Assembly: GCA_928721565.1 (NCBI GenBank)
Contig: OV788638.1
Location: 1,364,001 to 1,428,000, forward strand
DNA: 64,000 bases
Direction: 5' to 3'
Source: an uncultured Clostridia bacterium
GTDB taxonomy: Bacteria > Bacillota > Clostridia > TANB77 > CAG-508
Shown here piece after piece: positions 53,041 through 62,055 of this stretch. The translations under genes and the position numbers were made by a program. Position 1 is the stretch's first letter; each line of letters opens with the position of its first letter. The notes under the pieces were generated by a model. The model made no database searches and was not told the DNA's origin. It saw only the letters and a list, made by a program, of their open reading frames with translations.

Positions 53041-53593
53041 CTAATTTCTCCATTCTTATACAATATTTTTCATATAATTCTTTTATGTTCTTTTTGGTTA
53101 ATGTTGCATCAATTCCATTAGTACTTACTTGAGTAAATGTAGCAATTAAAAACTTATCAATCTGAGGATGTATAATATTCTTTACTTCTCTGTTCATATA
53201 ATATTCTAACTGAGTACTTGGTGTCCAATTCTTTCCATTATAAATTATTCCAGCAGCAAGTTGATCACACACCATTTCTGCAGCATATTTATATGGCATT
53301 ATTATTGCCGGTTCTGGTAAAGCTAAATCAACCCAATATTGGAAATGATGTTTATTTCTACCTTTATGGTGCAACCATGCTTCAGAATAACCTTTTTTTT
53401 CTTTACAAACTGTAATCGGACTTTTATGTCCATCATAATATTTTACACTTTCCCAAAATTCTATTGGAGAAAATTTTGACCAATCATGCGTGAATCCTCT
53501 CCATGGAATTCCTATTTTACAACATAATTTAAATACTAACCATTTATGATGAAATACTAAATTTATATGCTTAAAAATGTTCAATATTTTCAT
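53024..53593 (-). CDS. DUF5662 family protein
   Basis: A 189-residue soluble protein rich in His and aromatic residues. Conserved-looking motifs are FHHKWLVFKLC, THDWSKFSPIEFW and LHHKGRNKHHFQYWVD, the pattern I associate with DUF5662. The His/Asp clusters suggest a metal site, which is inference; no function is established. It overlaps trmB and is probably translated from the same transcript. Confidence 0.75.
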   Translation of the reverse strand: MKILNIFKHINLVFHHKWLVFKLCCKIGIPWRGFTHDWSKFSPIEFWESVKYYDGHKSPITVCKEKKGYSEAWLHHKGRNKHHFQYWVDLALPEPAIIMPYKYAAEMVCDQLAAGIIYNGKNWTPSTQLEYYMNREVKNIIHPQIDKFLIATFTQVSTNGIDATLTKKNIKELYEKYCIRMEKLDENKI

Positions 53594-53666
53594 TTCTTTA
53601 CCCCTTTTCTTATTTACAACATATATACTATATCATAAAATGTAGAATTTTGCACTATTTTGTAAC

Positions 53667-53700
53667 AAAAATAACCAATCATTTTTGATCGGTTATTTTT
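53667..53700 (-). terminator. Terminator of the LRR-dockerin/cohesin operon
   Basis: AAAAATAACC / GGTTATTTTT stem extended by AATCA/TGATC pairing, just after the cohesin gene stop codon, with a T-run on the minus strand. Confidence 0.85.
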
Positions 53701-53709
53701 AGCTCATCA

Positions 53710-54732
53710 TTATTTTATATCTTTAAGATGTTGATTCTTTTTGTACATTACTACTGCAACTACTAATGCTGTAGCTATAGCAATTACGAATATTGCACTT
53801 ATTCCTGCTTTAGGTATTACAGTATCAGCGATTGTAGGATCATTTTTTGTTCCTACTATAGATGTTGTTTTATCATCATTTATATTAGTATTTTCTTGAT
53901 TATTATCTGCATTATTATTGTTGTTATTATTATTATTGTTATTATTGTTATTGTTATCTCCTGGTTGAGTATCTTCCTTTTCTACTATTATCGTTGCTGT
54001 TGCTGTTTTTCCACCATCAACTGTTGTAGCAGTTATTGTTGCTGTTCCTTCTTTTACTCCTGTTACAACTCCATCTTCATTTATTGTTGCAATTGTTTCA
54101 TCACTTGAACTCCATGTTACATTTGTATTTGTAGCATTATCTGGTGTTACTGTTGCTACAAATGTAGTACTTTTACCTACTTTAACATTTTGACTTACTG
54201 GAGCTATTGTAATTCCTGTTACTGGAACATTAGTGTCATCTGGTTCTGTTGATTTTAATTTTATTTCGATTTGTTTGTCATCTGTTGCTGCATTTGCTTC
54301 GTCTCCTCTTGAAACATCACCATCTGAAGCTAATAAGTTAGTAAAGCTTACTACACCACTACCTGTTGGATTATCTTTTACTTTTAATGTGAATATTGCA
54401 ACTGTGTCTCCTTCTTTAGCATTTCCACATACCACATTAAATTTTTCTCCTGATTCTCCACCTGCTGAAAATGATGTGTTTGTTACTCCTGTTACTAATT
54501 CAAAGAAATTTGTATCATATGTTACAACACCTTCTATTGCTCCAATTGAATCATCTTTGGCATTTGCCACATTTGTTAATTTAAATGTAAATACTACATT
54601 ATCTCCTGCAGATACTTCTGTTACATTAGGTGTTATATCAATTGTTGTTTCTAATTGTGCAGCATATACAGAACTCATCATTGCTACACTCATTAATATT
54701 ATTGTTAATAAACTAATTATAATTTTTTTCAT
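53710..54732 (-). CDS. Surface protein with cohesin domain, Big2 domain and C-terminal anchor
   Basis: 340 residues in order: signal peptide (1-24), cohesin-like beta-sandwich (about 28-160, with ITPNVTEVSAGDNVVFTFKL and GAIEGVVTYDTNFFELV), Big2 Ig-like domain (about 169-251), a run of Asn (about 260-274), then IPKAG (306-310), a hydrophobic helix (311-330) and a KK... tail. The end resembles a sortase-type sorting signal with a non-canonical motif, or a plain membrane anchor. Cohesins bind dockerins; the gene lies 25 bp downstream of a protein ending in a dockerin-like module. No scaffoldin repeats or carbohydrate-binding module are seen. Confidence 0.85.
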   Translation of the reverse strand: MKKIIISLLTIILMSVAMMSSVYAAQLETTIDITPNVTEVSAGDNVVFTFKLTNVANAKDDSIGAIEGVVTYDTNFFELVTGVTNTSFSAGGESGEKFNVVCGNAKEGDTVAIFTLKVKDNPTGSGVVSFTNLLASDGDVSRGDEANAATDDKQIEIKLKSTEPDDTNVPVTGITIAPVSQNVKVGKSTTFVATVTPDNATNTNVTWSSSDETIATINEDGVVTGVKEGTATITATTVDGGKTATATIIVEKEDTQPGDNNNNNNNNNNNNNNNADNNQENTNINDDKTTSIVGTKNDPTIADTVIPKAGISAIFVIAIATALVVAVVMYKKNQHLKDIK

Positions 54733-54757
54733 TTTTTATTTCCTCTCTCTCGTATAT

Positions 54758-57700
54758 TTATTTTACTTGTAACTTAGCAATTGCTGCTAGTTCAGTTAAA
54801 TCTAATTTTCCATTTGTATTCATATCTATTGCAGACAATTCTAAGTCTGTTGGAGTTACTTTATTTACTTCAATTTTTGATATTCTAGCTAACTCAGTTA
54901 ATGAAATTTGTCCATCTCCATCTAAGTCTCCCCATACAATTATTGTATAAACTTTTCCACTTTGCATTTTTATTTGGCAACCTGTTCCAATTTTATCAGT
55001 ATCAGAAAGTTTTTCACCTTTTTTATTTAAAACTTCATATTCCATTTCTGATGTTATATTTTTCTTAAAATCTGACGTCAATGTTTTAGGATTTATTCCT
55101 TTTATATTAAGTTCACTTTCTGAAACATCTAATGTTGAAGATTTTATTGTATCATCTACTACTGTCATATTTACTTTAATATTAACTGTAGAACTATTAC
55201 CTGCTTCGTCAACTAACTTGACTGTTTCATCTGCATCTTCTGAATATGTTTTTATTAATTTCATAGTTCCATCTTCATTTTCTATCGAAGTCCAACCATC
55301 AACATCCAATACTTTTTCATTTGTTGTTATTGTTACTTCTACTTTGTCACCTTTTTTTACTTGTGTAACCTGTCCTACTGGTGCTTCTTTGTCAATATTT
55401 TGTACTTTTGCTGTCACAGTTCCATCAAAGCCATATTTATCTGTAAATTCAAATGTAAATTCTCCATTTTGAGTAAATGTGTATGTATTATTTCCATTGT
55501 TATTTGTTATTGTAACATCTTCTCTATTAAATGTAACAGTTGCTACAACATCACTATTAGTTTTTACTAAATTAGTAGGTGTATAATTTATGTTTCCTTC
55601 TAATGGTGGTGCAATTGTTAATACAGTTCCATTTGCTTTTCCTCCATAAATTTCAACTTGTGCTACTTGTCCATTAAGTTCATCTACATTTATAATTATG
55701 CTATTTCCTGTTGAATCTAATTTACAATTTGTTAACATATATTCTGAATTTGTAAATAATTTATTTCCATTTTCATGGGCTGCCTTGAATATTTGTGGTA
55801 ACTCTATTGTAACCTCTCCTGTTGAATCTTTTTCAAGTGTTCTAACAATCTTTTGTCCTGTTAAAGAAAGTATTTGATCTTGAGATATTTCTATATTATT
55901 AAGTACTGTTGCATCTTCAATGTTATTATTATTTGCTTTTAAATTATTAATTGTTCTATGTGAAGATAATGCTGAAATATCTTTTACTCTATTTCCAGAA
56001 AACTCTAACTCATAGAATGTTTTTCCTCTAATAGGTTCTATACTTTTGACTTGATTATTATTAAAATATAAATATTTCAGTTCAGATAAATTTGATATTA
56101 TACTAATATCATTAATTTGATTTCCATTTATGTTCAATGTTGATAAAGATGTTAAATTTGCTATTTTAGCAATTTTCTCATCATTAAGTTTTTCATTTGC
56201 TATATATAATTTTTGTAAAGTAGTAATCTGCTCTATACCATCAATATTATTTAAACCATTATCAGAAATATTCAATATAACTAATTTCGTTTTCTGTTTT
56301 AAATACTGTGTCAAATTATTTATAGAGTCAATATTAGTCATTCCAGTATTTGACAAATCCAGATTTGTTAATACTTTCATATTTTGTATTGAACTATTGT
56401 TATTTCCCAAATTAGGATTATTAGCTAATAATAAATTTTGTAATTTTGTACATGTTGCAAGTGGATCAATAGAATTTACATTATTATCTTGTAAATACAA
56501 TGTTACCAAATTATAAAAATTCTCCAATCCCGCTAGATTCTGTATCTTTGTATTAGCATCTGAACTTGTATGTTGCAAATTAAACTCTGTTACTTTAGAA
56601 ATAACTGCCTGATTTATATTTATAATTCTAGGAACTCTTTCCAAGTATGTTATTGATTTTCCATATTTGGTAGTCAAATCATTATATATTGCCGCATCCA
56701 AATTTTCATCTTCAAATAACAATGATTCAATTTGGCATCCCGGATGTCCATTTTTTCCTATTGCAAACCTAAGGATAGTTCCATCTGCATTTCCACCTGT
56801 CAATTTTACTGATAGTTCGTCATCTTTGGTTTTTGTATAACTTATTATTACATTATACTGTTCAGGATTTGTATACTTTGGATTTAATGTTACACCTGTA
56901 TATTGAAAGTTCGCATTCTCATCATATATACAACTTCCTTTTATCATACTATTTTTTAATATAGTCGGCAAAATTATATACTGATCTACTTGTGCTGTTT
57001 TCTTATATACTCCAAAAGTAATGTCTTGATTTTGCAAATATAATGTTTTTCCATTATCATTTTTACTACTAAAGTTATACTTGCTTATTGGTGAAATATC
57101 ATAAATATGATTCCCAGATAAATCTAACCATTTAATATCACCTGGATAAGTTGCAAACATACTTATGTCAATAATTTCATTACGATTCAAATCTATTTTT
57201 GAAGCCTTTAATGTATTTTCAGTCATAAGTATTTTAACACCATTTACTGTTTTATATTGCAAAAAGTTATCTAACTGAGCTGTTTGAATTTTATTATTTG
57301 ACAAATCTATATAATCAAGATTTTCTAATTTAGCTACATTCGATAAATTTGAAATATCATTTGATGCTAAATGTAGTTCTTCTAGAGTAGACAATATTGA
57401 AAGATTACTAAAAGAAATTGAAGGTCTCTTTCCTGTAGTTCCCATACTATTTAAATTTAATACTCTTAAATCTTTTAAATATGGTTTTTTTACTGTCGTT
57501 GTACCCTCTTTAACATCATATGTTGCATATATATCCGCAATTGAAGTTAGTGGAGTAATATTTGCTGCATAAAGTTTTTCTAGTTCAACTAACTCTGAAA
57601 TTCCGGTAAAGTTACTAATTCCTGTGTTAGATACATTTAACTCTGTTAATGTAGTTGTAGCTACCAACTGTCCAAAACTTGTAAAACTTGTATTTGAAGA

Positions 57701-58315
57701 AATATCTAATTTAGTAATATTTTTCAAATTTTTTATTCCATCTAATTTACTTATATTATTATTTGCGAGTGTTAGTTTTTGTAAATCGACTAATGTCTTA
57801 AAATAATCTAACTGATCACCATTCATCTGTGTGTTTGACATGTCTAGTTCTGTTAGGCTTGTTAATTTCTTTATATTTTCAAGCATATTTGTGTTTACTA
57901 CATTACCTGACATATTTAATTTTTGGATACTTGTCAGATTAGAAATTGAATCCATTTTTGCTACTGCATTATTAGATAAATTTAATTCTTCTAATTGATT
58001 AAAATTTTCTAATCCTGAAAGATTAGTGATTTTTGAATCATCTGATCCTTGCAAGTTTAATTCAGTTATGTTGGTAACATCATCTTGAGAAATTTCAATT
58101 TCATGTGATTCATTGTTTCCATTAATTTTTATTTTTTTGGCTCCTAATTGTCTCACCATTGCCACATATAATTTTTCATCCTCAAATGTAATAGTGATTG
58201 GATTTGTTATTACATTGTTATCAGCATAAAGAATTATTGAAAAACTTACTATTGCAATAATAATTATGAATGTAATTGCAATTTTTTTAGCATTAGTTTT
58301 TTTAATCTTTAACAT
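54758..58315 (-). CDS. Large secreted leucine-rich-repeat protein with C-terminal dockerin-like module
   Basis: About 1185 residues. The signal segment (about 7-32) is followed by two blocks of internalin-type LRRs of the pattern L..L.L..N.I..I..L (about 75-430 and 570-870). Ig-like/HYR-like beta domains lie between about 880 and 1110. The C-terminal ~60 residues carry two calcium-loop repeats, DLDGDGQISLTEL and DMNTNGKLDLTEL, spaced as in a dockerin. The start at 58315 uses CGGGGGAT 6 nt upstream; the longer ORF overlaps the promoter. No catalytic domain was recognised. Likely role: ligand-binding surface protein held by the downstream cohesin protein. Confidence 0.88.
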   Translation of the reverse strand: MLKIKKTNAKKIAITFIIIIAIVSFSIILYADNNVITNPITITFEDEKLYVAMVRQLGAKKIKINGNNESHEIEISQDDVTNITELNLQGSDDSKITNLSGLENFNQLEELNLSNNAVAKMDSISNLTSIQKLNMSGNVVNTNMLENIKKLTSLTELDMSNTQMNGDQLDYFKTLVDLQKLTLANNNISKLDGIKNLKNITKLDISSNTSFTSFGQLVATTTLTELNVSNTGISNFTGISELVELEKLYAANITPLTSIADIYATYDVKEGTTTVKKPYLKDLRVLNLNSMGTTGKRPSISFSNLSILSTLEELHLASNDISNLSNVAKLENLDYIDLSNNKIQTAQLDNFLQYKTVNGVKILMTENTLKASKIDLNRNEIIDISMFATYPGDIKWLDLSGNHIYDISPISKYNFSSKNDNGKTLYLQNQDITFGVYKKTAQVDQYIILPTILKNSMIKGSCIYDENANFQYTGVTLNPKYTNPEQYNVIISYTKTKDDELSVKLTGGNADGTILRFAIGKNGHPGCQIESLLFEDENLDAAIYNDLTTKYGKSITYLERVPRIININQAVISKVTEFNLQHTSSDANTKIQNLAGLENFYNLVTLYLQDNNVNSIDPLATCTKLQNLLLANNPNLGNNNSSIQNMKVLTNLDLSNTGMTNIDSINNLTQYLKQKTKLVILNISDNGLNNIDGIEQITTLQKLYIANEKLNDEKIAKIANLTSLSTLNINGNQINDISIISNLSELKYLYFNNNQVKSIEPIRGKTFYELEFSGNRVKDISALSSHRTINNLKANNNNIEDATVLNNIEISQDQILSLTGQKIVRTLEKDSTGEVTIELPQIFKAAHENGNKLFTNSEYMLTNCKLDSTGNSIIINVDELNGQVAQVEIYGGKANGTVLTIAPPLEGNINYTPTNLVKTNSDVVATVTFNREDVTITNNNGNNTYTFTQNGEFTFEFTDKYGFDGTVTAKVQNIDKEAPVGQVTQVKKGDKVEVTITTNEKVLDVDGWTSIENEDGTMKLIKTYSEDADETVKLVDEAGNSSTVNIKVNMTVVDDTIKSSTLDVSESELNIKGINPKTLTSDFKKNITSEMEYEVLNKKGEKLSDTDKIGTGCQIKMQSGKVYTIIVWGDLDGDGQISLTELARISKIEVNKVTPTDLELSAIDMNTNGKLDLTELAAIAKLQVK

Positions 58316-58352
58316 TTTTATCCCCCGTATTTTTTTGTTTTTTTCTAGTCCA

Positions 58353-58381
58353 ATTATATAAAAACGAACTTTTTTTGTCAA
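58353..58381 (-). promoter_or_regulatory. Promoter of the LRR-dockerin/cohesin operon
   Basis: Minus-strand TTGACA (58376-58381), 17 bp, TATAAT (58353-58358): perfect consensus, about 38 bp upstream of the start codon. Confidence 0.9.
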
Positions 58382-58460
58382 TAAAATACAAAAAATTCTT
58401 CTATTTTTATCTTACTCTTTTTTCTAATTTAAGTCAAAGGAAAATTAAACCAAATTAATT

Positions 58461-58512
58461 GAGACCGGCTCCTTTTGGCGCATTGCGCATTTAAGAACCG
58501 GACCCAATTGAC
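58461..58512 (-). other. GC-rich inverted repeat element between spoIVB and the LRR gene
   Basis: Outer arms AATTGGG-T-CCGG and CCGG-T-CTCAATT pair around a core containing GCGCATTGCGC. It is far richer in G and C than the flanking sequence and has no T-run. It shares CCGGTTCTTAA with the element at 47563-47590. It may be the spoIVB 3' end or a small repeat. Confidence 0.5.
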
Positions 58513-58523
58513 CACTTTCGTTT

Positions 58524-59579
58524 TTATTCTAATTCACCAACCATTCTATCTGCAAAAACAGCATACCCTATAGTCGGATCCTTTACAAAAACATGAGTTA
58601 CTGCACCAATAAACTTACCATTTTGTATAATTGGTGAACCACTCATTCCTTGAATTATTCCGCCAGTTTTATTTAATAACTTGTCATCTGTAACTTTTAT
58701 AACCATACTTTTATTATCATAATTATTATTCAAATACGTCTTTTGTATTTCAATATTATATTCTTTCATTTCGCCATCTATATTTGATAATATCACGGCT
58801 GGTCCTAAAACAATTTCTTGTCTTTGTGCTACATACATTTTCTTAGAATAATCTATATTTATATTCTCAGGATTTTTCACTATTCCATATATTCCATATG
58901 ATGTATTTTTATATATACTTCCTATAACACTATTTTGTTTTATAGTTCCTTGTATCTTCCCTGGTTGCTCTTCTTGCCCTTTTATTACTGATACAATACT
59001 TACATTGTCAATTTCACCAGAAGAAGTTTGAATTATATCACCTGTATCTATATCTGTTATTGCATGACCCAATGCTGCAAATGTTTGTGTTTCTTCATTA
59101 TAAAAACTTATTGTTCCTACTCCTGCAGCACTATCTCTAACCCATAATCCAATTTTATATTCTCCGTTTTTATCTTTTGTTGGAGTTATTTCACAATTTT
59201 TTTCTTGGTTATCTCTTAAATATCTTATTTTTACTTTTTCTCCTTCATATAAATTTACTGCATCTATTAATTCTTCTGTGTTATTTACTATAAGATCATT
59301 TACCGATATTATAGAGTCACCTTCTTTTATATCTACGTTTTCATAAGGTTTATATGTTTGTCCATCTATGCTTTCGATTCCTGATGTTCCAACAACTAAT
59401 ACTCCACTTGTATATAGTTTTATTCCAACTACTTCTCCTATTGGTATTACTTGAATATCCGAAATTTTTATTTCTTCACCTTTCACAGCAATTGTTTCAG
59501 GATAGTAACCTTTTGATAATATAAACATGTATATAAAAATTAATGTAAATAAAAAAAGAATTTTTTTGAGTGTTTTCAT
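58524..59579 (-). CDS. spoIVB: SpoIVB-type serine peptidase (S55)
   Basis: About 351 residues. An N-terminal signal anchor (about 3-21) precedes a PDZ-like domain (about 60-130, GDSIISVNDLIVNNTEELID). The S55 peptidase core has the catalytic His in FAALGHAITDIDTG and the Ser in QGMSGSPIIQNGKFIGAVTH. In spore formers SpoIVB is secreted from the forespore and triggers processing of pro-sigma-K. The start at 59579 follows GAAGGAG; the ORF extends upstream to 59690 without a convincing RBS. No sigma-G promoter was identified by eye. Confidence 0.9.
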   Translation of the reverse strand: MKTLKKILFLFTLIFIYMFILSKGYYPETIAVKGEEIKISDIQVIPIGEVVGIKLYTSGVLVVGTSGIESIDGQTYKPYENVDIKEGDSIISVNDLIVNNTEELIDAVNLYEGEKVKIRYLRDNQEKNCEITPTKDKNGEYKIGLWVRDSAAGVGTISFYNEETQTFAALGHAITDIDTGDIIQTSSGEIDNVSIVSVIKGQEEQPGKIQGTIKQNSVIGSIYKNTSYGIYGIVKNPENINIDYSKKMYVAQRQEIVLGPAVILSNIDGEMKEYNIEIQKTYLNNNYDNKSMVIKVTDDKLLNKTGGIIQGMSGSPIIQNGKFIGAVTHVFVKDPTIGYAVFADRMVGELE

Positions 59580-59780
59580 TATTTTTTTCACTCCTTCAAT
59601 TTTATTATTGGTTCTAATTTTTCTTTTTATACAAGTTATTTTTTTACTTTTTCTTGATTTTTCCATTTTTTTATTGTATAATAATTCCACAATGTTAAAT
59701 TGCTTTATTTCAAGTTTATTTTTAAAATTGTAATTGTTAATTTCAAAAAAAATTTATTAAAAAATTATAAAACCCAAAAA

Positions 59781-59818
59781 AAAGAATGATTATTATAAAC
59801 TGTAAATAATCATTCTTT
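59781..59818 (-). terminator. Terminator of the pilin-like cluster
   Basis: A perfect 14-bp stem (AAAGAATGATTATT / AATAATCATTCTTT) starting at the stop codon of the last cluster gene, with minus-strand T-run (plus-strand A's at 59776-59783). Confidence 0.88.
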
Positions 59819-60381
59819 TATGTTGTTCCTGTTGAGCCATTTATTGCTACTGTTCCTGCTGATGCTGCCACTATAATATGTACATCATCTCCTGTTACAT
59901 TATAGTAAAAACTTCTCAATGCCTGTGATAAGGTTTTACTACTATTTTTTACAGTAACAGATACTTGGTCTCCTTGTTTTAAAATTATTTTACCATATCT
60001 ATTATTATTACCTGCTGTAGCTGATGATAAACCTATTTTGTCTTCTACTTGGCTTGTATATAGTGAATAATACGAATTATTTCCTATTTTTTCTGGATCA
60101 GCATCAGTTACTGTTTTTGATGTTGTTTCATCTAATATTTTAACTTCTAAGTCTATATCAAAAGTATTACCAGAAGAAAATAATGTTGAAGTAAATCTTT
60201 GATATGCATCTGATGTGATTGTACCATTTCTTGTTACTTCATTAACAAATTCTGCTGTAGCTGTTTGAGCTATTAATTGTGACACATCATCTGATTTACC
60301 AGCAATAATAAATAGTGGAACTAAAAACATTAATATAGCAGCAACAAATAGTCCTACTATATCCATGCTTGTATCTTCCAT
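59818..60381 (-). CDS. Pilin-like cluster protein 6 (last gene)
   Basis: 187 residues. One N-terminal hydrophobic helix (DIVGLFVAAILMFLVPLFII, about 7-26) is followed by a soluble Thr/Ser-rich beta-type domain. AQTATAEFVNEVTRNGTITSDAYQ after the helix resembles TadE/T4-type minor pilin or late-competence-like proteins with an extended amphipathic helix. It lacks the MENA N-terminus of its neighbours and no Cys is present. RBS AAGGAG. Function unknown; its position suggests an extracytoplasmic component of the secretion system at the right edge. Confidence 0.7.
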   Translation of the reverse strand: MEDTSMDIVGLFVAAILMFLVPLFIIAGKSDDVSQLIAQTATAEFVNEVTRNGTITSDAYQRFTSTLFSSGNTFDIDLEVKILDETTSKTVTDADPEKIGNNSYYSLYTSQVEDKIGLSSATAGNNNRYGKIILKQGDQVSVTVKNSSKTLSQALRSFYYNVTGDDVHIIVAASAGTVAINGSTGTT

Positions 60382-60399
60382 ATCATTTTTACTCCTTCT

Positions 60400-61077
60400 T
60401 TAGTTATTTAATGTATATGTTATTACTCTTTTTTTAATCTTTGTAGCAGTAGTACTGTTGTTTTGGCTATTGCCATCATTACCTTCATAATATTCTCCTA
60501 AACTTTCTACAAATGTATGATTAGATAAAAATTCATAAAAACCATTTGGATACTCTATACTCATGAATTGGTTTCCATATTTTTTTTCATCTAGCATATT
60601 TTTCATAGTAGTCTTAGTAGGCTCAGTCTCATTTTTGACTTGTTCTTTCCACTTAGTTTTTCCTGCTAATATCATACTCAAATGTTGTTTTGCAGAATCC
60701 ATATCACTAAAACTTTCTTTAGAAAGATCTACATAATCAACTGTTATTTGCTGACCACTATCATCAGTTTCAACTATACCATTTGCATCTGTTTTATAAT
60801 ATATTGGTAATGGTGTATTATCACTATTTTTAAAATATATTATTATATTTTCCTCATATGCTTGGTACATTGTTGGTACTATTGCATCTACTCCAACAAC
60901 TCTAGTTAGCTGATTTGAAGGTCTTACATAATCATATTGTGCTTCATTATCATACATATTTGTTATTGCACTTACTGCTGAATTGGCTTGAGTTAAAGAA
61001 GATATACTCAATGATAGCGCCAATATAAACAATAATACTGCTCCTGCAATTTTTAAAGCTTGTACTGCGTTTTCCAT
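60400..61077 (-). CDS. Pilin-like cluster protein 5 (MENA family)
   Basis: 225 residues, starting MENAVQALKIAGAVLLFILA, which repeats the N-terminus of three neighbours. A single helix (about 7-30) is followed by an extracytoplasmic domain with no recognised fold, containing a Tyr- and Asp-rich middle. RBS AAAGGAGAT. It lies 18 bp before the last gene and 27 bp after the previous one. Interpreted as a pilin or pseudopilin; not assigned to a database family by eye. Confidence 0.75.
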   Translation of the reverse strand: MENAVQALKIAGAVLLFILALSLSISSLTQANSAVSAITNMYDNEAQYDYVRPSNQLTRVVGVDAIVPTMYQAYEENIIIYFKNSDNTPLPIYYKTDANGIVETDDSGQQITVDYVDLSKESFSDMDSAKQHLSMILAGKTKWKEQVKNETEPTKTTMKNMLDEKKYGNQFMSIEYPNGFYEFLSNHTFVESLGEYYEGNDGNSQNNSTTATKIKKRVITYTLNN

Positions 61078-61104
61078 AAGTATATCTCCTTTCTTTTATT
61101 ATAA

Positions 61105-61512
61105 TTATTGTTCTTTTACAGTAATAGTATCAACAAGTCCTCCTGGACCACCATAGTTAACCGTAATAGTGTACAATGCACTAGTGTCAGCTTGGGTTCC
61201 AATACTTGTAGCAGTATTTGCTAACGTTACATCTCCCTCTACAGTAACTAATTTATTGTTTTCACCTGCTGCATTAGCATCCCTATTTGCACTTAGAACT
61301 GTATTTAACATAGCATTAACTTCTGATCCTCTTTTATTTTGGCCATTATATCTTGTAAATTTTTCATTAGCTGATTGAACTTCTTGTTGTGACATATTAG
61401 CTTGATTTACTGTTTCTGCAGAAGAGTTATAAACAACTAATCCTAAAGAAATAATTAAGATAGCTACTAAAACTGCTGCTGCAATTAACAATGCTTTTGT
61501 TGCGTTCTCCAT
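61105..61512 (-). CDS. Pilin-like cluster protein 4 (MENA family)
   Basis: 135 residues, starting MENATKALLIAAAVLVAILI. After the helix comes EVQSANEKFTRYNGQNKRGSEVNAMLNTV, which carries the cluster motif N..F..Y......RG.E(V/L)..M.N seen also in the 62550 and (partly) 61573 proteins. A short Gly/Val/Thr-rich beta domain ends the protein. RBS GGGGGGAG. It is the smallest MENA member and could be the major pilin. Confidence 0.75.
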   Translation of the reverse strand: MENATKALLIAAAVLVAILIISLGLVVYNSSAETVNQANMSQQEVQSANEKFTRYNGQNKRGSEVNAMLNTVLSANRDANAAGENNKLVTVEGDVTLANTATSIGTQADTSALYTITVNYGGPGGLVDTITVKEQ

Positions 61513-61572
61513 AGTTTCTCCCCCCTTTTTGCTTACTTTTGTTTATCAAATCGGCATAAAATCCGAACTTTA

Positions 61573-62010
61573 TTAACTATTTTCTTGTTGTTCAAATAAT
61601 ATATATTTAATTCTGCCTGTTTTGTTATGATATTCTATTTTTGAACATTTAAATTTAATATTGCCATAGTACTGAGCAAATTGTTCTGTACCAGCATTAT
61701 AAATTGTTTCCATTTTATATGTTGTTTCATTATCAGTCATATAAATTTCTATTTCAATAGAATTTTTATCATTTTGGATAAAATTTCCTTGATCATCTTT
61801 TTCTATTTTATTTTTTGTATTTTTATCAATTGCTTTGTTCATCATTGATGCAATTTCTAATCCATAAACATCTTGATCTTTATATTTATCAAAGTCTGCA
61901 TTTTCTTTTTGAATATTATTACATTCATTTTTATATGAAATATATTTATATCCTACCAATGCCACAATAATAACAACAATTGCTAAAAAAATAAATACTT
62001 TTTTCATCAT
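61573..62010 (-). CDS. Pilin-like cluster protein 3
   Basis: 145 residues. The N-terminus MMKKVFIFLAIVVIIVALVG is a plain signal-anchor helix, not the MENA type. Downstream it shares NADFDKYKDQDVYGLEIASM with its neighbours' N-D-F...Y....G.E(I/V/L)..MMN pattern, and it ends with FKCSKIEYHNKTGRIKYILF, matching the C-terminal motif of proteins 1 and 2. One Cys in that motif. The start is either 62010 or 62007 (GAGGG upstream of both). Confidence 0.75.
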   Translation of the reverse strand: MMKKVFIFLAIVVIIVALVGYKYISYKNECNNIQKENADFDKYKDQDVYGLEIASMMNKAIDKNTKNKIEKDDQGNFIQNDKNSIEIEIYMTDNETTYKMETIYNAGTEQFAQYYGNIKFKCSKIEYHNKTGRIKYILFEQQENS

Positions 62011-62018
62011 TTTCCCTC

Positions 62019-62047
62019 ATTATAACATCTAATTTTTCAATTTGCAA
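62019..62047 (-). promoter_or_regulatory. Possible internal promoter in the pilin-like cluster
   Basis: Minus-strand TTGCAA (62042-62047), 17 bp, TATAAT (62019-62024) with extended -10 TGT. It would start transcription only a few bases before the 62010 start codon, so it may be chance in this AT-rich sequence. Confidence 0.35.
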
Positions 62048-62055
62048 TAATTTTT

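Noticed and set aside
53930..53960. AAT/ATT triplet repeat as a microsatellite or CRISPR-like repeat
   Set aside because: It encodes the poly-Asn linker of the cohesin protein, in frame, between two recognised domains. Length variation is possible but there are no spacers.
54233..54772. 179-codon plus-strand ORF opposite the cohesin gene
   Set aside because: Antisense to the well-supported cohesin-Big2 protein; no RBS and no recognisable domain.
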